From assembly GCA_035997675.1 (NCBI GenBank), contig DASYIJ010000168.1, positions 1-5,662 of the forward strand: 5,662 nucleotides of DNA, in the 5' to 3' direction. Source of the stretch: JALYZC01 sp035997675 (lineage in GTDB: Bacteria; Actinomycetota; Thermoleophilia; Solirubrobacterales; Solirubrobacteraceae). Of the stretch, positions 1 through 5,662 are shown piece after piece. Each line of letters begins with the position of its first letter. Position 1 is the stretch's first letter. The notes under the pieces are model-generated. The model saw only the letters and a program-made list of their open reading frames with translations. It was not told the origin of the DNA and did not search any database. The position numbers and the translations under genes were made by a program.

Positions 1-1
1 C

Positions 2-865
2 CCGCGCCCACCGCTGCCCCCCTCGGCGCACGATGTGCTGCGCGAGGCGCAGCTCCTGACCGCCGTCGCCGACGCCGACGTGCGCACGCCGCGGGTGCTG
101 GTCGCCTGCGACGACGATACCGTCATCGGCGCGCCGTTCTACGTGATGGAGCTCGTCGAGGGCGACGTGGTCACGACCGCGATCCCCGAGCCGCTCGACA
201 CGCCGGCCGAGCGCGCCCGCATGGCCGAGGAGCTGATCGACTCGCTGGTCGAGATCCACGCGGTCGACTGGCGCGCGTGCGGGCTGGAGGGCTACGGGAA
301 GCCGACGGGCTATCTCGAGCGCCAGCTCCGGCGCTTCTCGGGGCTCTGGGAGCACAACAAGACGCGCGAAGTGGACATCCTCGAGCGCACCACGGAGTGG
401 CTGCGCTCCAATCTCCCCGACTCGGGGCCGGCCACGATCGTGCACGGCGACTACCGTCTCGGGAACACGATGTTCGCGCCGGGCGCCCCCGCCCGCCTGG
501 TCTCGATCTTCGACTGGGAGCTGGCCACGATCGGCGATCCGCTGGCGGACGTCGGCTATCTCACGGCCACGTACCCCGAGCCCGGCGACGACTCCGGCAC
601 GCTCTTCTCTCTCGCCGCCGTCACCACGCGCGAGGGGTTTCCGACGCGCGCCGAGCTGATCGCCCGCTACGAGCAGGGCTCCGGACGCTCGATGTCCGAC
701 GTGCGCTGGTATCAGACGCTCGCACTGTGGAAGTCGGCCGTCTTCCTCGAGGGCTCCTACAAGCGCCTGCTGGCCGGCACGACGGACGACCCGTTCTTCA
801 AGATGCTCGACGAGGGCGTCCCGGAGATCGCGCGCCGTGCGTGGGACGTGGCCCATGGCGAGTGA
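2..865 (+). CDS. APH-family phosphotransferase, ACAD10/11-associated type (5' end cut by window edge)
   Basis: This is a small-molecule kinase of the aminoglycoside phosphotransferase / choline kinase fold, here missing its N-terminus. The frame is open from base 2. The residues before the first possible GTG (position 35) read PRPPLPPSAHDV, which is the usual family segment before the first N-lobe helix, so GTG 35 is an internal valine and the gene starts outside the window. About 287 residues are visible, so roughly 50-60 are missing from a family norm near 340. Visible landmarks, numbered from the first visible residue, are the hinge segment IGAPFYVMELVEG (42-54), the catalytic loop HGDYRLGN (148-155) with catalytic Asp150 and Asn155, and the metal-binding DWE (171-173) followed by GDPLAD (178-183). 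Catalytic residues are intact, so it is probably active. This subgroup is known from ACAD10/ACAD11 and from LvaA of levulinate catabolism, which phosphorylates 4-hydroxyacyl-CoA, rather than from antibiotic resistance. The exact substrate is inference. It overlaps the downstream HAD gene by 11 nt. Confidence 0.9.
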   Translation, partial: PRPPLPPSAHDVLREAQLLTAVADADVRTPRVLVACDDDTVIGAPFYVMELVEGDVVTTAIPEPLDTPAERARMAEELIDSLVEIHAVDWRACGLEGYGKPTGYLERQLRRFSGLWEHNKTREVDILERTTEWLRSNLPDSGPATIVHGDYRLGNTMFAPGAPARLVSIFDWELATIGDPLADVGYLTATYPEPGDDSGTLFSLAAVTTREGFPTRAELIARYEQGSGRSMSDVRWYQTLALWKSAVFLEGSYKRLLAGTTDDPFFKMLDEGVPEIARRAWDVAHGE

Positions 866-1484
866 GGAGAGCGAGCTCCGACAGGGACTGCTGGTTGACT
901 ACGGCGGCGTCCTGACGACCAACGTCTTCGCCAGCTTCCAGGCGTTCTGCCGCGTCGAGGGACTCGACCCCGATCTGGTCGCGACGCACTTTCGGTCGAA
1001 CGCCGAGGCGCGCCAGTTGCTGTTCGACCTCGAGGTCGGCACCCTGACCGAGGAGGAGTTCGAACCGCGCTTCGCCGCCGTGATCGGGGTGAAGGAGCCG
1101 GCCGGCCTCATCGACCGCCTGTTCGGCGGCATGCGAGCGGACCACGCGATGATGAACGCCGTGCGTGCCGCGAAGGACGCCGGGGTGCATACCGGGCTCG
1201 TCTCGAACTCGTGGGGCAAGGGTCGCTACGACCGCTCGCAGTTCCCCGTCCTGTTCGAAGGGGTGGTGATCTCCGCGGAGGTCGGCGTACGCAAGCCGGA
1301 TCCCCGGATCTACGAACTGGGCGCCAAGGCGATCGGCCTCGAGCCCGCGGCCTGCGTGTTCGTGGACGACCTGCCGGGCAACCTCAAGCCCGCCCGCGAG
1401 CTCGGGATGGCCACCGTGCACCACACCGATGCGCAGGACACCGTTCCTCAGCTCGAACGCCTCCTCGGCGTCCGGCTGCGGTGA
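855..1484 (+). CDS. HAD-IA family phosphatase, EPHX2/ACAD10 N-terminal-domain type
   Basis: This is a haloacid dehalogenase superfamily hydrolase, 209 aa from ATG 855. Motif I is VDYGGVL with nucleophile Asp15. The usual second Asp two residues on is Gly17. Motif II is LVSNSW (Ser117), motif III is Lys147 in VGVRKPDP, and motif IV is FVDDLPGNLKPARELGM (Asp171, Asp172). A helical cap lies between motifs I and II, at about residues 20-105. From memory, the motif II-IV stretch, especially DD..GNLKPAR(E/D)LGM, closely matches the N-terminal phosphatase domain of soluble epoxide hydrolase, which removes phosphate from lipid phosphates. The gene overlaps the kinase gene by 11 nt, implying co-translation and a shared pathway. 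The start is uncertain. GTG 837 has a better Shine-Dalgarno sequence (GGAGA at 823-827) and would add six residues. ATG 855 has only GGGA at 843-846 but overlaps the kinase gene less. Function as a phosphatase is likely, but the substrate is unknown. Confidence 0.9.
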   Translation: MASEESELRQGLLVDYGGVLTTNVFASFQAFCRVEGLDPDLVATHFRSNAEARQLLFDLEVGTLTEEEFEPRFAAVIGVKEPAGLIDRLFGGMRADHAMMNAVRAAKDAGVHTGLVSNSWGKGRYDRSQFPVLFEGVVISAEVGVRKPDPRIYELGAKAIGLEPAACVFVDDLPGNLKPARELGMATVHHTDAQDTVPQLERLLGVRLR

Positions 1485-1496
1485 CGGGCTAGCCCG
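1485..1496. repeat. 12-bp perfect palindrome at the tail-to-tail gene junction
   Basis: CGGGCTAGCCCG starts one base after the HAD stop (TGA 1482-1484) and includes the TAG stop of the opposite-strand transporter (1489-1491). As RNA it could form a short stem with a CTAG loop on either strand. No T-tract follows on either side, so it is at best a weak bidirectional terminator. Confidence 0.4.
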
Positions 1497-2334
1497 CGGC
1501 GATCAACACCACTCCCGTCAGCGCACCCACGACTCCGATCTCCTGGACGCGGCGGATCCGCTCGCCGAGCACCGCGCGCGCCAGCAGGACCGTGGCCAGG
1601 GGGTAGAGCGAGCCCAGCACAGCGACGACGCTGAGCAGCCCCTGCGTCGTTCCCCACGCATAGAGCCCGTTGGCGGTGAGGTCGAGGATGCCGATCACCG
1701 CCAGGACCGCGAGCCCGCGCGGCGGGATATGCAGCGCGGGCCGCAGGACGATCGCGACGGGGACCAGCAGCGCGGCATCGGCCACTCGGGCGGCCAGCAT
1801 CGCCCAGAGCACGTCGACGTCCGCCGCCCGGTCCATCCCGACGAAGAACGCGCCGAAGCCGAGCGCGGCCACCAGCGCCAGGCCGATGCTGGCGCGGCCG
1901 GCTCGGGCGCGCGCCTCGTCCTCATGCGGCGCCTCGCGCGACGCCAGCACGACGCCGGCGCCGGCCGCGAGGATGCCGACGAGCTGCAGCGCGCTCGGGC
2001 GCTCCCCGGTGGCCAGCCCGACGATCACCGGCACCGCCGAACCGGTGGCCGAGATCGGCGCGACGATGCTCATCGTCCCGATGGCCAGCGCGCGGTAGAA
2101 GGCCGCGAGCGCGATCAGCCCCCCGATGCCTCCGGCCGCGGCGGGCCACAAATCGCCGAGCGGCGGCGCCGGGTCGCCGCTCAGCGCGACGACAACGGCG
2201 ATGCCGGCGAGGCCGACCGCCTGCGAGACGAAGAGAACGGCGACGACGGGGTAGCGCCGGCTCTGGAGGCCGCCGCCGAAGTCGGCCAAACCCCAGAACA
2301 GGGACGACCCCAACCCGAGCGCGATGGCGAGCAT
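1489..2334 (-). CDS. EamA/DMT-superfamily transporter, ten membrane helices
   Basis: This is an integral inner-membrane transporter of the drug/metabolite transporter superfamily, 281 aa, the usual length for a two-repeat EamA protein. Predicted helices lie at about 2-20, 29-51, 63-83, 87-108, 115-132, then 148-167, 173-197, 207-226, 231-253 and 264-281. A charged linker (133-147, SREAPHEDEARARAG) separates the two EamA repeats. The signature APISATGSAVPVIVGLATGERP (in 92-113) and its counterpart LGSLYPLATVLLARAVLGER (240-259) are the paired repeat motifs of the family. ATG 2334 is secure because an in-frame stop lies 12 nt upstream (2344-2346), and AGGA (complement of 2342-2345) is a suitable ribosome site. 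It starts 31 nt after the aldehyde dehydrogenase stop on the same strand and is probably in one operon with it. Substrate cannot be read from sequence. Family members move amino acids, nucleosides, sugars or small metabolites, usually as exporters. Confidence 0.92.
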   Translation of the reverse strand: MLAIALGLGSSLFWGLADFGGGLQSRRYPVVAVLFVSQAVGLAGIAVVVALSGDPAPPLGDLWPAAAGGIGGLIALAAFYRALAIGTMSIVAPISATGSAVPVIVGLATGERPSALQLVGILAAGAGVVLASREAPHEDEARARAGRASIGLALVAALGFGAFFVGMDRAADVDVLWAMLAARVADAALLVPVAIVLRPALHIPPRGLAVLAVIGILDLTANGLYAWGTTQGLLSVVAVLGSLYPLATVLLARAVLGERIRRVQEIGVVGALTGVVLIAAG

Positions 2335-2365
2335 CGCGGCATCCTAGGTTTCGGCGGCGGCGATG

Positions 2366-3907
2366 TCAGGCGCGCTTGCCGCGGCCGTACAGGAACTTGA
2401 AGACCCGCCCGATCAGGCGCGTGGTCTTGGCCTTGTACGGGAACATGTGGATATCGCGCTTCGGGGCGAGGCGCTTGACGAGGATCGTCTGCTGGGCGCA
2501 GTACTTGCGGATGCCGCCCGCGCCGTGGCGCGAGCCCAGGCCGGACTCCTTCCAGCCACCCATGGGCAGCTCGAGCGCGGCGTAGTTGAGCATCGCGTCG
2601 TTGACGCACACGGCGCCGGCCTCGATCCGGCGCGCGACCGCCTCGCCCTTGGCGGTGTCCTTGGTCCACACCGATGCCGCGAGGCCGTACTGGGAGTCGT
2701 TGGCCATCTTGACCGCCTCGTCGGCGTCCTTGACCTTCATGATCGGCAGCGTCGGCCCGAAGGTCTCCTCGGTCATCGCCTTCATCGAGTGGTCCACGCC
2801 CGTGAGCACCGTGGGCTCGTAGAAGCGCCCGCCTTCCGTCTTGGAATGGCCGCCGACCTCGATCTTGGCGCCCTTGTCGACGGCGTCCTGGACGTGGTCG
2901 GTGATGATGTCGAGCTGCGGCGGGAAGATCAGCGCGCCGACGTCGACCGAGCCGGGGCCGCCCGCCGGGCTGCCCTGCCGCAGGGCGCCGACCTTGTCGC
3001 GCACCTTGGTGACGAACTCGTCGTAGACCGGCTCCTCGACGTACACCCGCTCCACCGAGATGCAGGTCTGGCCGGCGTTCTGCATCGAGTAGAAGGCGGC
3101 GCCGTTGGCCGCGCGCTCGAGATCGGCGTCGGCGAGGACGATCATCGGATCCTTGCCGCCGAGCTCGAGGCCGACCGGCGTTAGCGTCTGCGCCGCGCGC
3201 TCGGCGACCTTCTTCCCGGTCTTGGTCGAGCCCGTGAACATGATGAAGTCGGCCTCGTCGACCAGCGCGCCGCCCGTCTCCCCGTAGCCGGTGGCGACCT
3301 GGTACACGTCGTCGGGAAGCCCGCACTCGCGCAGCATGTCGGCCATGAGGAGCGACGTCAGCGGCGTGATCTCGGACGGCTTGAGGATCACGGCGTTCCC
3401 GGCCGCCAGCGCCGGGATGCAATCACCGAAGGAGTTGGTCAGCGGGTAGTTCCAGGGACCGATCACGCCGACCAAGCCGAGGGGCTTGTAGCGCACGATC
3501 AGCTTGGCGCCCTTGACGAACAGCTGCGAGGACTTCACGCGCTCGTCCTCCAGGTACTCCGGCGCCATCTTGGCCCAGAAGCCGAAGGCGTTGGCGGCGT
3601 AGGAGATCTCGGCGAGCTGGGCGTCCTCGTAGGTCTTGCCGGTCTCGGACACGATCACGTCGATGATCCGCTCGTTGTTGTCGGTCACCCACTTCTGGGC
3701 GCGGCGCAGGACCTTCGCGCGGCCGTCGAAGCCCATCGCCTCCCACTCCGGCTGCGCCTTGCGGGCGCGCGCCGCGAGCCCCTTGACCTCCTCCGCGGAC
3801 ATCGCCGGAACGGTGGTGATCACCTCGCCGGTCGCAGGGTTCTCGACGGGGATCCCCGCGGCGCCGTTCGTCGACGTGGCAGCGGGCTTGGACTCGACGG
3901 TCGCCAT
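2366..3907 (-). CDS. NAD(P)+-dependent aldehyde dehydrogenase (ALDH superfamily, GabD2/dialdehyde dehydrogenase-like)
   Basis: This enzyme oxidises an aldehyde to the carboxylic acid and is 513 aa from ATG 3907. The catalytic set is complete: Asn153 in GPWNYP, Lys176 in ILKPSE, the cofactor-binding FTGSTKTG loop (224-231), general base Glu248 in LELGGKDP, nucleophile Cys282 in NAGQTCIS, and Glu381 in ETFGP. The pattern around these residues (PWNYPLTNSFGD, GKDPMIV, CISVERVYVE) resembles the mycobacterial GabD2 succinic-semialdehyde and diapolycopene-dialdehyde groups more than ALDH2, so the substrate is open. Residues 1-20 are a flexible Ala/Thr/Ser-rich leader. The last 25 or so residues form a basic, aromatic tail (RLIGRVFKFLYGRGKRA) beyond the catalytic core. 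ATG 3907 is preferred because AAGGAGAG sits upstream at 5-nt spacing from its AAGGAG core. In-frame starts further up (3949, 4003) would place coding sequence over the likely promoter. It is probably co-transcribed with the EamA transporter downstream. Confidence 0.95.
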   Translation of the reverse strand: MATVESKPAATSTNGAAGIPVENPATGEVITTVPAMSAEEVKGLAARARKAQPEWEAMGFDGRAKVLRRAQKWVTDNNERIIDVIVSETGKTYEDAQLAEISYAANAFGFWAKMAPEYLEDERVKSSQLFVKGAKLIVRYKPLGLVGVIGPWNYPLTNSFGDCIPALAAGNAVILKPSEITPLTSLLMADMLRECGLPDDVYQVATGYGETGGALVDEADFIMFTGSTKTGKKVAERAAQTLTPVGLELGGKDPMIVLADADLERAANGAAFYSMQNAGQTCISVERVYVEEPVYDEFVTKVRDKVGALRQGSPAGGPGSVDVGALIFPPQLDIITDHVQDAVDKGAKIEVGGHSKTEGGRFYEPTVLTGVDHSMKAMTEETFGPTLPIMKVKDADEAVKMANDSQYGLAASVWTKDTAKGEAVARRIEAGAVCVNDAMLNYAALELPMGGWKESGLGSRHGAGGIRKYCAQQTILVKRLAPKRDIHMFPYKAKTTRLIGRVFKFLYGRGKRA

Positions 3908-3910
3908 GGA

Positions 3911-3918
3911 CTCTCCTT
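3911..3918 (-). promoter_or_regulatory. Ribosome binding site of the aldehyde dehydrogenase
   Basis: The - strand reads AAGGAGAG followed by TCC and ATG, a near-consensus Shine-Dalgarno sequence. It fixes the start at 3907 against the longer open frame that reaches 4003. It is the strongest ribosome site in the window, suggesting efficient translation of this enzyme. Confidence 0.8.
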
Positions 3919-3937
3919 CACTCGGTCGCAGGGTCGA

Positions 3938-3966
3938 AGCGTACCCCATGCTGGCCGGCCAGCCAG
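3938..3966 (-). promoter_or_regulatory. Candidate sigma-70-type promoter of the aldehyde dehydrogenase-EamA operon
   Basis: On the - strand, TACGCT (complement of 3938-3943) fits the TANNNT -10 consensus of actinobacterial housekeeping promoters. A 17-nt spacer separates it from CTGGCT (complement of 3961-3966), a weak -35 matching TTGACA at three of six positions. The implied start of transcription, near 3931, would give a leader of about 25 nt containing the ribosome site. The geometry is good but the -35 is poor, so this is a prediction only. Confidence 0.4.
3950..3963. promoter_or_regulatory. 14-bp perfect palindrome, candidate operator
   Basis: GCTGGCCGGCCAGC is a perfect inverted repeat in the 118-bp gap upstream of the aldehyde dehydrogenase. 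It lies in the spacer of the predicted promoter and touches the -35, about 43-56 nt before the start codon, where a dimeric repressor would block RNA polymerase. It could alternatively form a GC stem that helps terminate the upstream membrane-protein operon. No regulator gene is visible in the window, and short GC palindromes are common in such DNA. Confidence 0.4.
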
Positions 3967-4025
3967 TGGCGCGGAAGGCCCGCCCGACGTGGCCCGGCAG
4001 CACCCCGTGGCGCCTCGCCCGACCG

Positions 4026-4985
4026 TCAGAGCTGGTCGAGGATGCGCGCGCGCTCGACGGTGTGCTCGGCCGGCGTGATCACGCCGTCGTCGCGCAGCTT
4101 GTCGAGCTTGCGCAGGCGCTCGGCGACGTCGTCCGCCGTAGCCGTGGCGCCGGCGCGCGTGGGCGTCGCCTGCGACCGGGCCGGCTTCGCGGCGGTGGGG
4201 TCCCAGGTCGCCGACGGCGAGCCGCCGAGCGAGGTCGGGACCGCGCCCGGAGCGGCCGGCGCTGTCGCCCCGGCCGGCACCGGGTCGAAGGTGATCGCCG
4301 TGCGCGAATGGTCGTTGGGGTCGTAGAAGACCGTGCAGCGGTCGCCGCGCCGCGGCAGGTCGACCCGCGACGCCGTGAAGGTCTTGCGGATGTCGAAGGG
4401 CGCCTGGCCCGGAGCGTCGACGCGCACGGTGATCGTCACCCGGGGGTTCTCGTTGATCGTGATACCGGTGTCCTCCACGGCGGTCACCTCCCCGGGCGCG
4501 CGCGACCCGTCGCGCATCAGCCATTCGGCCGTGTCCGTCTTCGCCCGCCGGCTGAACAGCATCACCAGCGGCGCCAGGCCGATGGGGATGCCCACGGCGG
4601 CGTTGATGATCGCCGCCAGCTGCCAGCCGGAGGCGTTGCTGGGGGCCGCCGGACCGAAGGCGGCCACGAGCATCGTCCCGTCGAGCGTCAGCCAGCCGAC
4701 GACCCAGAGCGCGCTGCCGAACCGGAAGTCGCCGAAGCCGTCGTCTCCGCGGCCGCGGAAGGCCCACACGATCCGCCCAAGGAACAGCAGACCGAGTGCG
4801 CCGAAGATGGCGAGGATCTTGAGCTCGGTCCCGGGCGGGCAGGGCCGCCGCGACACGTACGGACCGCCGGAGGCGCAGGTCCCGATCTGCACGATCTCGT
4901 GGATCGCGTACGCGCCCAGCATGAGGCCGCCGATGCACGCCGCGAACGCGACGATCACGCAGGACCAGTAGCGCCCGCCGCTCAC
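4026..4985 (-). CDS. Four-helix membrane protein with DUF3592-like domain and C-terminal SHOCT motif
   Basis: This protein has 319 aa and unknown function. Predicted membrane helices are at about 7-32, 54-76, 91-111 and 121-145. The loop between helices 1 and 2 holds Cys37 and Cys49 in CASGGPYVSRRPC, a loop style common in actinobacterial membrane proteins and possibly disulfide-linked if outside. Residues 154-233 form a beta-rich domain (GEVTAVEDTGITINENPRV to GDRCTVFYDPNDHSRTAI) resembling the DUF3592 type. A Pro/Ala/Thr-rich linker (234-283) leads to a SHOCT motif at 284-319 (LRKLDKLRDDGVITPAEH), a short helical pair found at the C-termini of many bacterial proteins and thought to mediate interaction. 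GTG 4985 is chosen because it overlaps the upstream stop as GTGA and has GAGGTG 6 nt before it. GTG 4994 lies inside that ribosome site. The longer open frame to 5162 is Arg/Pro/Ala-rich shadow of the upstream gene. Confidence 0.85.
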   Translation of the reverse strand: MSGGRYWSCVIVAFAACIGGLMLGAYAIHEIVQIGTCASGGPYVSRRPCPPGTELKILAIFGALGLLFLGRIVWAFRGRGDDGFGDFRFGSALWVVGWLTLDGTMLVAAFGPAAPSNASGWQLAAIINAAVGIPIGLAPLVMLFSRRAKTDTAEWLMRDGSRAPGEVTAVEDTGITINENPRVTITVRVDAPGQAPFDIRKTFTASRVDLPRRGDRCTVFYDPNDHSRTAITFDPVPAGATAPAAPGAVPTSLGGSPSATWDPTAAKPARSQATPTRAGATATADDVAERLRKLDKLRDDGVITPAEHTVERARILDQL

Positions 4986-5662
4986 GTCAGGCACCTCGTC
5001 GCCTGCGCCGCGCTGCGGGCGCGCTGCAGGCAGGCCGTCCGCTGCTGCTGCCGGCGCTTCACCGCCGGGGTCTGCTCGCCCGGGTGGCGTAGGTCGCGCC
5101 CGTCGATGTCGGCGACGAACTGGCGCTGGGCCGCGGGGCCCTTGTTCAGGAAGACGCTCCACGCCGAGCCGAACTTGGCGAACGTGGCCGAGAAGACGAC
5201 GTAGTCGATGTCCTGCGGCTTCGCCCCGGTGCGCTCGCGTACGGCGTTGACGAGCCGCAGCGGCACCTGCGTGTTGATCCGGCTGCTCGGGACGACGGAG
5301 GTGACGGCGATCGGGATCGTCCTGCGGCTGGTGAACGTGGGGGTCTTGGTCAGCGTGACCCGGTTGTCGTCGCGGTCGGCGTAGGAGGCCGAGAAGGTGT
5401 TGCCGTCGAGGCGCAGGTCGACGATGCGCGCGGTGCCGCCGGCGCGCCGGTCGATGTCGCGCAGCTCGGCCGCCAGGCGGGTCGGCTGCAGATAGGAGTC
5501 CTTGCCGGTGACGAGCTTGGAGCCCGTCGGGGCCGAGATCCCGCCGGACGAGCCCGACGCCACCGCCTTGCCCTTGTCGTCGTTCTGGAGCTTGACCAAC
5601 AGAGCGCCCACGGCGACCAGGGCCAGCACCATGAACACGATCAGCAGGGGAGTCTCCGACGG
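4982..5662 (-). CDS. Membrane-anchored protein of unknown function (5' end cut by window edge)
   Basis: About 226 residues are visible. The frame stays open to the right edge, reading PSETPLLIV before the first candidate starts (GTG 5638, ATG 5632), and the hydrophobic segment already begins there. The true start is therefore probably outside the window. Layout by visible residue: a single membrane helix at about 5-24 (PLLIVFMVLALVAVGALLV), a Gly/Ser-rich spacer near 35-50, then a mixed alpha/beta domain at about 50-190 with segments such as RIVDLRLDGNTFSASY and IDYVVFSATF. A basic Gln/Arg-rich C-terminal helix follows, with two cysteines thirteen positions apart (ACLQRARSAAQATRC) that could form a helical-hairpin disulfide if exported. 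This suggests a single-pass protein with most of its mass outside the membrane. I do not recognise a named family. Its stop overlaps the start of the SHOCT protein by 4 nt, so the two are translationally coupled and probably work together. Confidence 0.8.
   Translation of the reverse strand, partial: PSETPLLIVFMVLALVAVGALLVKLQNDDKGKAVASGSSGGISAPTGSKLVTGKDSYLQPTRLAAELRDIDRRAGGTARIVDLRLDGNTFSASYADRDDNRVTLTKTPTFTSRRTIPIAVTSVVPSSRINTQVPLRLVNAVRERTGAKPQDIDYVVFSATFAKFGSAWSVFLNKGPAAQRQFVADIDGRDLRHPGEQTPAVKRRQQQRTACLQRARSAAQATRCLT

Noticed and set aside
35..865. GTG 35 as the true start of the kinase gene
   Set aside because: The frame is open to the window edge and the preceding residues PRPPLPPSAHD match the usual family sequence, so the gene is simply truncated by the window.
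2..865. Aminoglycoside resistance gene
   Set aside because: The fold is the same, but the sequence style (IGAPFYVMELVEG, DWELATIGDPLADVGYL) and the HAD neighbour point to the ACAD10/11 and LvaA type of metabolic kinase.
1429..2400. Long + strand open frame (323 codons) opposite the EamA transporter
   Set aside because: Its translation is dominated by Arg, Asp, Gly and Gln without any domain. The opposite strand has a clear ten-helix transporter. Such shadows are expected in very GC-rich DNA.
2181..3422. - strand open frame (413 codons) over the dehydrogenase in another frame
   Set aside because: It is Arg/Gly/Pro/Ala-rich and lies over conserved ALDH catalytic motifs in the true frame, so it is a shadow frame.
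3908..4003. N-terminal extension of the aldehyde dehydrogenase to 4003 or 3949
   Set aside because: ATG 3907 has a strong AAGGAGAG site, and the extra residues resemble no ALDH N-terminus and would cover the promoter-like sequence.
4986..5162. N-terminal extension of the SHOCT protein to 5162
   Set aside because: These 59 residues are Arg/Pro/Ala-rich and overlap the coding sequence of the upstream gene. GTG 4985 with its GAGGTG site and GTGA stop-start overlap explains the start better.
3636..5204. + strand open frame (522 codons) spanning the dehydrogenase start, the intergenic gap and both membrane-protein genes
   Set aside because: It crosses three genes and a promoter region on the other strand and shows no recognisable domain, only low-complexity Arg/Ala/Gly/Pro text.

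Overview
The window is a gene-dense, very GC-rich stretch of bacterial chromosome. The strong G/C third-position bias, a GTG start, the SHOCT-domain membrane protein and the split APH/HAD pair all suggest a high-GC actinobacterium. The character of the two membrane proteins makes Solirubrobacterales/Thermoleophilia my best guess, but this is inference from protein style and not a database match. Six protein-coding genes account for almost all bases. The largest non-coding gap is 118 bp. I see no RNA genes, mobile elements, CRISPR arrays or long repeats.

Left part, + strand (1-1484): the 3' portion of an APH-fold (aminoglycoside-phosphotransferase-like) small-molecule kinase of the acyl-CoA-dehydrogenase-associated type. 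It overlaps a HAD-IA phosphatase resembling the N-terminal phosphatase domain of mammalian soluble epoxide hydrolase (EPHX2) and of ACAD10. In ACAD10 the HAD, APH and acyl-CoA dehydrogenase domains are fused in one chain. This pair therefore looks like a split version of the first two domains, perhaps acting on hydroxyacyl-CoA or phosphorylated hydroxy-lipid substrates.

Middle part, - strand (1489-3907): a full-length aldehyde dehydrogenase with all catalytic residues is followed 31 nt later by a ten-helix EamA/DMT-family transporter, so the two are probably co-transcribed. The transporter meets the HAD gene tail to tail with only 4 nt between stop codons, and a 12-bp palindrome covers that junction. 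Upstream of the dehydrogenase is a compact candidate promoter with a perfect 14-bp palindrome between and partly over its -35/-10 elements, placed as an operator would be.

Right part, - strand (4026-5662): a membrane-anchored protein of unknown function, running off the right edge, is translationally coupled by a 4-nt GTGA overlap to a four-helix membrane protein with a DUF3592-like beta domain and a C-terminal SHOCT motif. The pair looks like an uncharacterised envelope module. Nothing in the sequence links it to the metabolic genes except shared strand.

The most interesting points are the split ACAD10-like kinase/phosphatase pair near an aldehyde dehydrogenase, the palindromic putative operator, and the coupled two-gene membrane module. 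None of them is proof of a new system.
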